From the NCBI GenBank assembly GCA_020354085.1, contig CP070641.1, positions 1,819,068 to 1,825,745 of the forward strand: a DNA stretch of 6,678 nt, written 5' to 3'. Source of the DNA: Pseudomonadota bacterium (GTDB lineage: Bacteria; Pseudomonadota; Gammaproteobacteria; Acidiferrobacterales; Sulfurifustaceae). The number at the start of each line of letters is the position of its first letter. The first letter of the stretch is position 1. The notes beneath the pieces are model-generated. The model was not told the origin of the DNA, searched no databases, and saw nothing but the letters and a program-made list of their open reading frames with translations. Positions 1-4,852 of this stretch are shown one piece after another. The translations under genes were made by a program, and so were the position numbers.

Positions 1-444
1 GCCCGCGCGACACCTTAACGCCCGAAGGCCAGGTAGCACTGGATACACTCTACGGCTCGTTTGGCCTGCTACCAGCGTGTTTGCCGTAGCCACTACGGTT
101 GCTGAAGCTGGCTTGTCTGCGCCCATTGACCAGTTTTCTTGTACCCCAATGGGCATAACCGGCGGCGACCGCACACGTTAGCTACTGCGTGACTTCGCTG
201 TTTTTTGGGCCTGGATGCGGGGAAGCGGGTTGGCGGGACGAGCTTCTACGCAGATTCCGAGCTGCTACTCCATTCCAGGTCTTCGGTCTCGCGCCGGGGC
301 AGTCCACGCGTGCGGTGCCCTGCATCCATCAAAATAACCGCATGAATCAAGCAACCAATTTCATCTTGGCGCAATGAGCGCGCCTGGCGCGCGTATGCAA
401 ATAATAACTGATTCGCTCAGCAGAGCGTTTTGCAGGAGAACTAC
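1..444. other. Left-edge region without a convincing gene
   Basis: No reading frame here has a recognisable product together with a ribosome binding site. A frame open from base 3 to a TAG at 87-89 (28 codons, with a mild G/C bias in third positions) could be the tail of a gene cut by the left edge, but nothing in it is recognisable. A GTG-started frame at 189-377 (62 codons) lacks a Shine-Dalgarno sequence and any familiar motif. Short inverted repeats are present: 7-bp arms at 32-38 and 67-73, a 5-bp stem at 84-88 and 94-98, and perfect 8-bp arms at 121-128 and 147-154 with an 18-base loop. None is followed by a T-run and none looks like tRNA. The last 50 bases form the leader of the next gene. 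Confidence 0.5.
396..434 (+). promoter_or_regulatory. Possible structured leader before the 445 gene
   Basis: TGCAAA at 396-401 can pair with TTTGCA at 429-434. Inside it, CGCTC at 414-418 pairs with GAGCG at 423-427 around a 4-base loop, followed directly by TTTT at 428-431. The outer arm ends against the GGAG ribosome binding site at 435-438. A folded leader could therefore affect ribosome access, or the inner hairpin plus T-run could act as a weak attenuator. Just upstream, GCGCGC at 378-383 and 387-392 forms another short palindrome. The stems are short, so this may be chance. Confidence 0.2.
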
Positions 445-906
445 ATGAACGCTGTTGTCGGTACCTTACTAATTGTGGTGGCAGCGCTTGGTTTCGCTGT
501 GGTCATGCTCGTTAGTCGAAGGCCCAACCCAGCCGCGTGGTCTCAACACACGCTGACGCATGAGATCGCTTCAATTAGCATCGTGTCATTGGGAGGATTC
601 GGTGTCGCGTTTGTGATTCAGTCCATCTCTGACTTGCAGCAGAAACCGCTGACCGCGACGCACGTTATTACGATCGCGCTGATGCTCGCTGTTTTCGCTG
701 CAGTGTGGGTGCGACTCAAAGTGAGGAAAACGCTGGCGGAATACGCGCGGCAGATGGAGAGCGCGAGCTCCGCGTCGGCAAAGGAGTCGCAACTCGAATC
801 CGCGGGGAACGTCTTACCATTGTCGGCGGAGATAGCGGCTGCACCGGAAGATCCCGGCGCACCACCACGCCCCCGCACGCCGCGCTGGCGCAAGAAAGCC
901 GCCTAG
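445..906 (+). CDS. Three-helix membrane protein of unknown function
   Basis: I do not recognise this 153-residue protein. It has three hydrophobic segments at about residues 3-24, 42-61 and 72-90. A short basic, polar loop (RRPNP, residues 25-29) lies between the first two and a Gln/Lys-containing loop between the last two. A roughly 60-residue hydrophilic tail follows, rich in Ala, Ser and Glu at first and then in Pro and Arg, ending in WRKKAA. The segments suggest an inner-membrane protein; the basic loop after helix 1 and the basic C-terminus would both be cytoplasmic only if the topology is unusual, so orientation is left open. The ATG at 445 is chosen because CAGGAG at 433-438 lies 6 bases before it; an in-frame TTG at 430 would overlap that site. 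It converges with the minus-strand gene ending at 964. The reading frame is solid and the function unknown. Confidence 0.8.
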   Translation: MNAVVGTLLIVVAALGFAVVMLVSRRPNPAAWSQHTLTHEIASISIVSLGGFGVAFVIQSISDLQQKPLTATHVITIALMLAVFAAVWVRLKVRKTLAEYARQMESASSASAKESQLESAGNVLPLSAEIAAAPEDPGAPPRPRTPRWRKKAA

Positions 907-935
907 TTAAGATTCAAATACGTTGGTACCCCATT

Positions 936-964
936 GGCAGAAAGGGCGTCCAGCCCTTCTTGCC
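936..964. terminator. Imperfect hairpin between convergent genes
   Basis: Arms of 12 bases at 936-947 and 953-964, with one G-T wobble and one A-C mismatch, enclose the loop GTCCA. The hairpin fills most of the 57-base gap between two convergent stop codons, and its right arm touches the minus-strand stop at 964-966. Neither strand has a real T-run after the stem. It could mark 3' ends or block read-through in both directions, but it does not meet the standard for an intrinsic terminator. Confidence 0.3.
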
Positions 965-1209
965 TATTGGTCTTGGACCGCGCGTTTGATGGCCGCCAAC
1001 TCCTGTTTGGCATCGGCGAATTCACCGTAGGTGTGTGTTGAGCGCGAATACCAATAACGGCTGTTGCCCGCGTCGCCTTCGATCTTGTGCAGCACGGCGT
1101 GTATCCAACACGCCGTGGAGTCATCCTCATATTGCTGCACGATTTTGTGGGCGCGGTCCCAATTGTCGCTGAGCGCGGCGTCAATGGCCTTGAGTAGTTC
1201 GTTTTTCAT
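964..1209 (-). CDS. Small conserved hypothetical protein, 81 residues
   Basis: This short soluble protein begins MKNELLKAIDAAL and reads as mostly helical. It has a Trp/His/Cys-containing centre (residues 34-42, CWIHAVLHK), a Gly/Asn/Tyr stretch (46-54, DAGNSRYWY) and a charged C-terminal helix. The pattern resembles small uncharacterised proteobacterial proteins in which a helix-rich domain carries WIHAVLHxxEGD followed by a YWYxR segment. I know of no assigned function. There is no membrane segment or signal peptide. The ATG at 1207-1209 is chosen because the residues upstream of it, in a frame open to 1392, look non-coding. No good Shine-Dalgarno precedes it (only CCGCCC), so translation may be weak or nearly leaderless. 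It is divergent from the S4-protein gene at 1401 and convergent with the membrane-protein gene at 445. Confidence 0.75.
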   Translation of the reverse strand: MKNELLKAIDAALSDNWDRAHKIVQQYEDDSTACWIHAVLHKIEGDAGNSRYWYSRSTHTYGEFADAKQELAAIKRAVQDQ

Positions 1210-1256
1210 GGGCGGACGATAGCGCAAGGGTGGCGCCGGCCTCAACCAGACGACAC

Positions 1257-1284
1257 TGGTTCGATAGGACTCGTTGCTTATACT
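1257..1284 (+). promoter_or_regulatory. Candidate sigma-70 promoter for the S4-protein gene
   Basis: TATACT at 1279-1284 matches the -10 consensus at five of six positions. TGGTTC at 1257-1262 is a poor -35, 16 bases upstream. Transcription would begin near 1291, leaving a leader of about 110 bases before 1401. It lies in the divergent gap between the minus-strand gene at 964-1209 and the plus-strand gene at 1401. This is a pattern match only. Confidence 0.3.
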
Positions 1285-1400
1285 AGGGGGCATCGCTTTT
1301 CGGCCCGGTTTTCTGTCGAATCGGAATGCAAGCGGGACAACGGGATCTGACCCCGGGTGGTCCCCTATTGCATTGGTATGACTCCGACCCAAGGGGTTGC

Positions 1401-1634
1401 ATGCGAGACATGGAATTCAGACTTCTCGGGGACTATGTCGAGCTGAATCAGCTGTTGAAGCTCGCCGGTGTGTGCGCGAGTGGCGGTGCCGGCAAGCTGC
1501 GGGTGGCGGCGGGGGAAGTATCGGTCGATGGCCAGGTCGAATTGCGCAAGACCTGCAAGATCCGTGTGGGCCAGGTGGTGCGCGTGGACGATCTGCATAT
1601 TCGCGTGGTCGGTCGGGGTGCTGATGGTCCGTGA
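1401..1634 (+). CDS. ybcJ: YbcJ-like S4-domain RNA-binding protein
   Basis: This 77-residue protein is almost entirely one S4 RNA-binding fold. The diagnostic run is VELNQLLKLAG (13-23), then SGGAGK (27-32), then AAGEVSVDGQVELRKTCKI (36-54) and a final strand pair near VGQVVRVDDLHI (56-67). It follows the E. coli YbcJ pattern of LLKLxG, SG-A, a VDG turn, ExRKxCKI and GQ. YbcJ-type proteins are small free-standing S4 proteins thought to bind structured RNA, but their target is not settled. The ATG at 1401 has AAGGGG at 1391-1396 only four bases ahead. A second in-frame ATG at 1410 would give a 74-residue form that aligns better with the E. coli N-terminus, so the start is uncertain by three codons. 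The yaiI-like gene follows 142 bases later on the same strand. Confidence 0.9.
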   Translation: MRDMEFRLLGDYVELNQLLKLAGVCASGGAGKLRVAAGEVSVDGQVELRKTCKIRVGQVVRVDDLHIRVVGRGADGP

Positions 1635-1776
1635 ACTGCCGTGCGAAAACTGGGGAACGCGTGGATCGGACGAATCCCGGCCGGTCCTTGCATCCACTGC
1701 CGATGTCGCAACCCGTGCCGGCGGAATATTTGGCAGGCATGGGGCGTTGCCACCGTTAGCCCCACGGAGTGATTGA

Positions 1777-2244
1777 GTGAGAATCTGGGTAGACGCCGAT
1801 GCGTGCCCGAACGTCATCAAGGAAATCCTGTTCCGTGCCGCGGCGCGGGTGCAGGTCAACCTGACGCTGGTCGCAAACCAACCGCTGCGCACGCCGCCAT
1901 CGCGTTACATTCAGGCCATCCAAGTGCCGGGCGGGTTCGACGTCGCCGATAGCGTTATCGTGCAGCGGCTCGCAGCGGGTGATCTGGTCGTTACAGCCGA
2001 TATTCCGCTGGCGGCGCTGGTCATTGAAAAAGGCGGCCACGCGCTCAATCCGCGCGGGGAGTTCTACAGCACCGAGAATATCCGCGAGCTGCTCGCGCTG
2101 CGTAACTTCATGGACGAGTTACGCAATACCGGCATCAACACTGGCGGCCCGGCGCCCCTCGGCTTGAGCGATCGGCAGGCGTTCGCCAATCAACTCGATC
2201 GGTTTCTCGCCAAGCTTGACCGCGTCAGCGATGGAACCGAGTAG
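1777..2244 (+). CDS. yaiI: YaiI/YqxD family protein (UPF0178, DUF188)
   Basis: This 155-residue protein is a full-length YaiI/YqxD member; the E. coli protein is about the same size. Family signatures appear in order: VDADACP (5-11), GFDVADSVIV (53-62), DLVVTADIPLA (69-79), NPRGE near 91-95, FMDELR (111-116), TGGP (122-125) and a late DRxxFxxxLD segment (132-141). The several conserved aspartates (Asp6, Asp8, Asp56, Asp59, Asp75) fit the PIN-like nuclease fold assigned to this family. Nuclease activity is an inference from fold; the cellular role is unknown. There is no signal peptide or membrane helix. The start is GTG, supported by GGAG at 1766-1769 seven bases upstream and by VDADACP falling at its usual distance from the N-terminus. 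A 13-bp palindrome begins seven bases after the stop. Confidence 0.95.
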   Translation: MRIWVDADACPNVIKEILFRAAARVQVNLTLVANQPLRTPPSRYIQAIQVPGGFDVADSVIVQRLAAGDLVVTADIPLAALVIEKGGHALNPRGEFYSTENIRELLALRNFMDELRNTGINTGGPAPLGLSDRQAFANQLDRFLAKLDRVSDGTE

Positions 2245-2250
2245 GGACCG

Positions 2251-2279
2251 CGACAATCGCCGCTGTGCGGCGATTGTCG
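2251..2279. terminator. Perfect 13-bp palindrome between convergent genes
   Basis: CGACAATCGCCGC at 2251-2263 and its exact reverse complement at 2267-2279 enclose the loop TGT. It sits in the 44-base gap between the yaiI stop and the stop of the minus-strand gene at 2289. The stem is long and GC-rich enough to stabilise 3' ends or terminate in both directions, but no T-run follows on either strand. A bidirectional terminator, an RNase barrier or a dispersed palindromic repeat are all possible. Only one copy occurs in the window. Confidence 0.45.
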
Positions 2280-2288
2280 AAGTCGCAG

Positions 2289-2687
2289 CTATTCGCTGAA
2301 GTCCAGGCCGGCGATGATGCGGTTCAGTTGACCCTGCGGCCCTTCTTCTGTTGTGAGTTTGTCATTGCTGTTGTCCCGATCGCGTTGGCGCGCCTCAATC
2401 CTCTCGATGTAGCGCGCATTGCACTGCGCCACGGCCTCTTTCAGGCTCTGCACATGCCCGATGATTTCCTCTGGTCGTCGGACCCAGGTCTCGATATACA
2501 GGCATTCGTCGATGTTGATCTTTGACGGGTAGGTCGCCTTGGACTGAAGATCGGTGAAGTCCTGACACCAGTCAGCCGGCGCCTTGTGAGTGAGCCGAAA
2601 ATAAAGGTCGATGTAGGGTTCTTTGCCGATTCTCGGTGGGCGTTTCTCGTCTATGCTGACGATTCGAATATCGCTGATGCCTTCCAT
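2289..2687 (-). CDS. Conserved-looking hypothetical protein, 132 residues
   Basis: I do not recognise this protein. The first third reads as alternating strands (IRIVSIDEK at 7-15, YIDLYFRL at 25-32). A Trp/Cys segment follows (ADWCQDF, 38-44), then another strand region around INIDECLYIETWV (57-69). A charged helix spans about 72-103 and a polar, low-complexity C-terminal stretch closes the protein. It has no signal peptide, membrane helix or known catalytic motif, so a soluble cytoplasmic protein is likely. The ATG at 2685-2687 has GAGG (complement of 2697-2700) nine bases upstream, an acceptable site. It lies 91 bases downstream of the DsrC-like gene on the same strand, so co-transcription is possible, and it converges with yaiI. 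The lack of stops and the good start make the gene real; the function is unknown. Confidence 0.75.
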   Translation of the reverse strand: MEGISDIRIVSIDEKRPPRIGKEPYIDLYFRLTHKAPADWCQDFTDLQSKATYPSKINIDECLYIETWVRRPEEIIGHVQSLKEAVAQCNARYIERIEARQRDRDNSNDKLTTEEGPQGQLNRIIAGLDFSE

Positions 2688-2751
2688 GATGTTGTGCCTC
2701 GCTTACATGATGTCCCGGCTCGTCACGGGCGATACGCGGCGCGAGCGCCTA

Positions 2752-2780
2752 AGCTAGACAGGCGGGAATTCCTTCTAGCT
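2752..2780 (-). other. Inverted repeat at the DsrC-like gene's 3' end
   Basis: AGCTAGA at 2752-2758 is complementary to TCTAGCT at 2774-2780, with 15 bases between. The right arm overlaps the stop codon of the minus-strand gene (2779-2781). There is no T-run, so it is not a clear terminator. It lies in the 91-base spacer between two genes on the same strand and may be a processing or stability element, or chance. Confidence 0.2.
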
Positions 2781-3150
2781 AGTAGCGGATGCCGATTGAA
2801 GAGTCGCTGGCGTTCGGCGGCATGCGCAGGTTGGCGAGGCGGCTGCCTTGCGTAACCGGGCCGCCGGCAAAGAGCCGCTGCAAGTACGCGCTGCCACCCT
2901 GCGCCGTGAAGTGTTCGTTGAGCGCTTGGGCCGTAACCCGCGCGTGGGCTGGTAAGCCCTTCTCCAGATAATACCGGCGCAGAAACACAATCACTGCCCA
3001 ATGCTCGTCAGTCAACTCAATGCCGTCGAGCTTCGCCAGCGCCTCGGATCTGCTCCGCGTCCATTGGTGTCCCGCCAACTCGGTCAAGCGTTGGCGAATA
3101 TTGGGGTTGAAAACGTCCGTTTTTTGGGCCTGATCGGTGGTGGGTTCCAT
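2779..3150 (-). CDS. DsrC/TusE-family protein lacking both cysteines
   Basis: Family members carry or relay sulfur through a cysteine near the C-terminus: DsrC in dissimilatory sulfur metabolism, TusE in tRNA 2-thiouridine synthesis. This 123-residue protein has the fold's core signature: DGIELTDEHWAVIVFLRRYY (42-61), a helix with HARVTAQAL (69-77), and GGSAYLQRLFAGGP (85-98), matching the usual G-S-YLxxLFxGGP. The functional arm then diverges. Where DsrC has KQAC it reads TQGS (100-103), and where DsrC and TusE end in PTGC it reads PPNAS (111-115) plus eight more residues. The protein contains no cysteine, so thiol or persulfide chemistry is impossible. Cysteine-free family members are known and have been suggested to be regulatory (the name RspA, from memory). 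The start is firm: AGGAG (complement of 3157-3161) lies six bases before the ATG. It is divergent from the cold-shock gene. Confidence 0.88.
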   Translation of the reverse strand: MEPTTDQAQKTDVFNPNIRQRLTELAGHQWTRSRSEALAKLDGIELTDEHWAVIVFLRRYYLEKGLPAHARVTAQALNEHFTAQGGSAYLQRLFAGGPVTQGSRLANLRMPPNASDSSIGIRY

Positions 3151-3391
3151 GTGAGACTCCTGACGTAGTGTGTCAGTGGGGAGATGACCGCTCGGTGGCC
3201 TAGCAACTTATGACCAGCGCGTTGCAAGCGCGGAAACAATGCGCTGATGTGATGAAGCGCGGAAGGAATAATCATCCTCTCATTCGCGCCAACAAGCAAA
3301 TTGCGAGGAATGGACAGATGAGGAGGCAACGAACTCGTTTCCATCGAGTCGACCGACGAAAGATTGTGGTGGCTAATTCTGACGTTACGTG

Positions 3392-3397
3392 TATAGT
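3392..3397 (+). promoter_or_regulatory. Candidate -10 element of the cold-shock gene
   Basis: TATAGT matches the -10 consensus at five of six positions. The best -35, TGGCTA at 3370-3375 with a 16-base spacer, matches only three. ACGT-T-ACGT at 3382-3390 lies in the spacer as a small inverted repeat. Transcription from about 3404 would give a leader of about 127 bases, in keeping with the long leaders of cspA-type genes. The placement is inferred from pattern alone. Confidence 0.4.
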
Positions 3398-3427
3398 AAG
3401 CGCGGTTGCAGCTTTTCCCTCGTAGTC

Positions 3428-3488
3428 AGTTCGGAAGTTCCCTCCTGTTGTTTCGGAAGTCACTCCCGCCAATTCGCTTGCGGGAACG
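3428..3488 (+). promoter_or_regulatory. Structured leader of the cold-shock gene
   Basis: The 9-mer TTCGGAAGT occurs twice, at 3430-3438 and 3452-3460, exactly 22 bases apart. A hairpin follows: 3464-3472 pairs with 3478-3485 around TTCGC, with one bulged C. GTTCCC at 3437-3442, overlapping the end of the first 9-mer, can instead pair with GGGAAC at 3482-3487, which would break that hairpin. Two exclusive folds are thus possible upstream of the ribosome binding site at 3519-3522. Cold-shock leaders of the E. coli cspA type refold with temperature; that this one does is inference. Confidence 0.35.
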
Positions 3489-3530
3489 ATCTGCAAGTCA
3501 TCGCAACTCAGTCAACATAGGGTAACTTTC

Positions 3531-3734
3531 ATGACTATCGGTACTGTTAAGTGGTTCAACGACGCCAAGGGCTTCGGTTTCATCTCTCCGCAGGATGGCA
3601 GCAAAGACGTATTCGTCCATCACTCCGCCATCGCGGGCAGCGGTTTTAAGAGTCTGACGGAGGGTCAGCAGGTGAAGTTTGAAGTGGAGCAGGGCGCTAA
3701 GGGCCCATCCGCGACGAACGTGCAGCCGGCCTAA
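3531..3734 (+). CDS. csp: CspA-type cold-shock RNA chaperone
   Basis: This 67-residue protein is a single cold-shock domain, the usual size for the family. It starts MTIGTVKWFNDAKGFGFI, containing the RNP1 motif KGFGFI (13-18). RNP2 reads DVFVHHSAI (26-34), followed by GFKSLTEGQQVKFEV (38-52) and the ending GPSATNVQPA. Aromatic residues Trp8, Phe9, Phe15, Phe17, Phe28 and His30 make up the nucleic-acid binding face. Members bind single-stranded RNA and DNA in the cytoplasm, melt secondary structure and aid translation or antitermination, at low temperature or constitutively. Which paralogue this is cannot be told from the sequence. AGGG at 3519-3522 lies eight bases before the ATG. The long leader suggests post-transcriptional control, and a strong terminator 25 bases after the stop makes it a single-gene unit. 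Confidence 0.97.
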   Translation: MTIGTVKWFNDAKGFGFISPQDGSKDVFVHHSAIAGSGFKSLTEGQQVKFEVEQGAKGPSATNVQPA

Positions 3735-3759
3735 ACACGGCGTCAGCAGGCTAGTTGTG

Positions 3760-3789
3760 GACCCCGCGAGCAAGCGGGGTCTTTTTTTT
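3760..3789 (+). terminator. Intrinsic terminator of the cold-shock gene
   Basis: GACCCCGC at 3760-3767 pairs perfectly with GCGGGGTC at 3774-3781 around the loop GAGCAA, followed at once by eight T residues at 3782-3789. It lies 25 bases after the cold-shock stop codon. This is the clearest terminator in the window and isolates the gene from the pseudouridine synthase downstream. Confidence 0.95.
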
Positions 3790-3901
3790 GGCGTATCGAT
3801 CCTGTTGAACCGATCCGCTCGCGCGTACGCTGGTTGCCCTAGGCTCAGTGAAACTGCGACAGTCTGCATCGGCGCACAGATCTCGTTAACATATGCGAGC
3901 C

Positions 3902-3914
3902 GTCAGAATCTGAC
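3902..3914. other. 13-base palindrome upstream of the synthase gene
   Basis: GTCAGA and TCTGAC flank one central A, 24 bases before the ATG at 3939. A weak -10-like TAACAT at 3887-3892 lies just upstream, so the palindrome would fall around the transcription start, where an operator could sit. It is short and single-copy, so chance is quite possible. Confidence 0.15.
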
Positions 3915-3938
3915 CCGAGTCCATGCGAACGACAAATC

Positions 3939-4835
3939 ATGCACCTTAACAACGGTTGTGCCTATCGCGAGCGGCTCGGTACCGATGCCGCCGCGCAAAC
4001 GTTGCTGGCCTACCTGAGCCGGCGTTATCGCCACTCCTCTGAGGCCGAATGGGCAACGCGCATCGCCGCCGGGCAGGTGCTGGTCGATTCTGCGCCCGCG
4101 CATGTCGATTTGCGATTACGCACGGGAAGCACGCTAGAGTGGCGGCGCCCGCCGTGGCTTGAGCCCGTAGCGCCGCTGGCGTTTGAAGTTCTATATGAAG
4201 ACGCTGACATTCTAGCTGTCAGCAAGCCATCCGGGTTGCCGACGCTGCCGGGCGCCGGCTATTTACAGCACACCTTGCTTTTTCAGGTCCGACAATGTTA
4301 TCCGGATGCCGCGCCCCTGCATCGATTGGGACGCTGGACGTCGGGTATCGTGCTGTGTGCGCGTAGCCCGCAAGCGAGCGCGAAGCTGATACAACAATGG
4401 TCGACCCCGCAGGTAAGTAAGCGCTACCGCGCGCTGGCGAGCGGGACCCCCGCCTGGGATGAGCGCAAGATAACCGATGCCATCGGGCCGGTATCGCACC
4501 CGCTGCTCGGGTCCGTGCATGCCGTGAACAAACATGGCAAACCGGCGGAATCGCGCGTTAGCGTGCTGCAACGCCGCGCGGATTCCTTTCTTTGTGATGT
4601 CTGGATTACCACCGGCCGCGCGCACCAGATCCGTATTCATCTGGCTGCCGCCGATCATCCGCTGGTCGGCGATCCGCTGTATATAGCGGGCGGCGTGCCC
4701 GCGAAGGATACGCGCGCTGTACCCGGCGATTCCGGTTATCTCTTGCACGCGGCGGAGCTGCGCTTTCCCCACCCGCGCTCGAACGTCGAGCAAGTTATCT
4801 TGTGTGAACCGCCGCCGACGTTGTCAGATTCCTAA
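3939..4835 (+). CDS. RluA-family pseudouridine synthase, HRLG variant
   Basis: RluA-type synthases isomerise uridine to pseudouridine in rRNA or tRNA. This 298-residue protein has an N-terminal S4-like region (about 9-68, with RYRHSSEAEWATRI at 29-42 and GQVLVD at 45-50). The linker RRPPWLEP (69-76) leads to the catalytic domain, with VLYEDADILAVSKPSGLPTL (84-103) and the late motif TTGRAHQIRIH (224-234) followed by HPLVGDPLY (240-248). The catalytic motif, normally HRLDRxTSG, reads HRLGRWTSG (128-136), so the essential Asp is Gly131 (codon GGA, 4329-4331). I recall a subfamily in cyanobacteria and plants with HRLGRGTSG and the same RYRHSS and RRPPW blocks, so this is probably a subfamily trait and not damage. 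Target and activity are unknown. No Shine-Dalgarno is evident before the ATG. It converges on the next gene, 17 bases between stops. Confidence 0.9.
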   Translation: MHLNNGCAYRERLGTDAAAQTLLAYLSRRYRHSSEAEWATRIAAGQVLVDSAPAHVDLRLRTGSTLEWRRPPWLEPVAPLAFEVLYEDADILAVSKPSGLPTLPGAGYLQHTLLFQVRQCYPDAAPLHRLGRWTSGIVLCARSPQASAKLIQQWSTPQVSKRYRALASGTPAWDERKITDAIGPVSHPLLGSVHAVNKHGKPAESRVSVLQRRADSFLCDVWITTGRAHQIRIHLAAADHPLVGDPLYIAGGVPAKDTRAVPGDSGYLLHAAELRFPHPRSNVEQVILCEPPPTLSDS

Positions 4836-4852
4836 CAGAAACGCGGGATTGG

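Larger units (their letters stand above)
3151..3530. other. Divergent intergenic region, DsrC-like to cold-shock gene
   Basis: These 380 bases hold no gene I can support. The left end is the leader of the minus-strand DsrC-like gene, with its AGGAG site at 3157-3161; a -10-like CATAAG (minus strand, near 3206-3211) is weak. The right half holds the candidate cold-shock promoter near 3392 and a leader of roughly 127 bases with repeats and a hairpin. Several short open frames cross it on both strands, but none has a ribosome binding site with a recognisable product. Confidence 0.6.

Noticed and set aside
174..184. GTTAGCT as an integron attC-type core site
   Set aside because: It does not fit GTTRRRY, there is no matching RYYYAAC partner, and no cassette-like gene or integrase is present.
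189..377. A 62-codon GTG-started frame near the left edge
   Set aside because: There is no Shine-Dalgarno sequence, no clear codon bias and no recognisable motif, and it overlaps no conserved feature.
141..935. GTACCCCAATGG at 141 and GTACCCCATTGG at 926 as a dispersed repeat
   Set aside because: There are only about 11 matching bases in two copies, with no shared flanking sequence; chance is sufficient.
1365..1892. A 175-codon minus-strand frame antisense to the S4 and YaiI genes
   Set aside because: It is opposite two clearly recognisable genes, has no ribosome binding site and yields an Arg/Thr/His-rich sequence typical of an antisense frame in GC-rich DNA.
3210..3425. A 71-codon plus-strand frame in the divergent intergenic region
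   Set aside because: It runs across the likely cold-shock promoter, has no ribosome binding site and looks like random basic sequence.
4263..4793. A 176-codon minus-strand frame inside the pseudouridine synthase gene
   Set aside because: It is the antisense of a gene with intact family motifs; the product is Arg-rich and unrecognisable.
3531..4835. Cold-shock, pseudouridine synthase and S4 genes as one RNA-modification system
   Set aside because: A strong terminator separates the first two, orientations and gaps vary, and each family is common on its own; nothing shows joint function.
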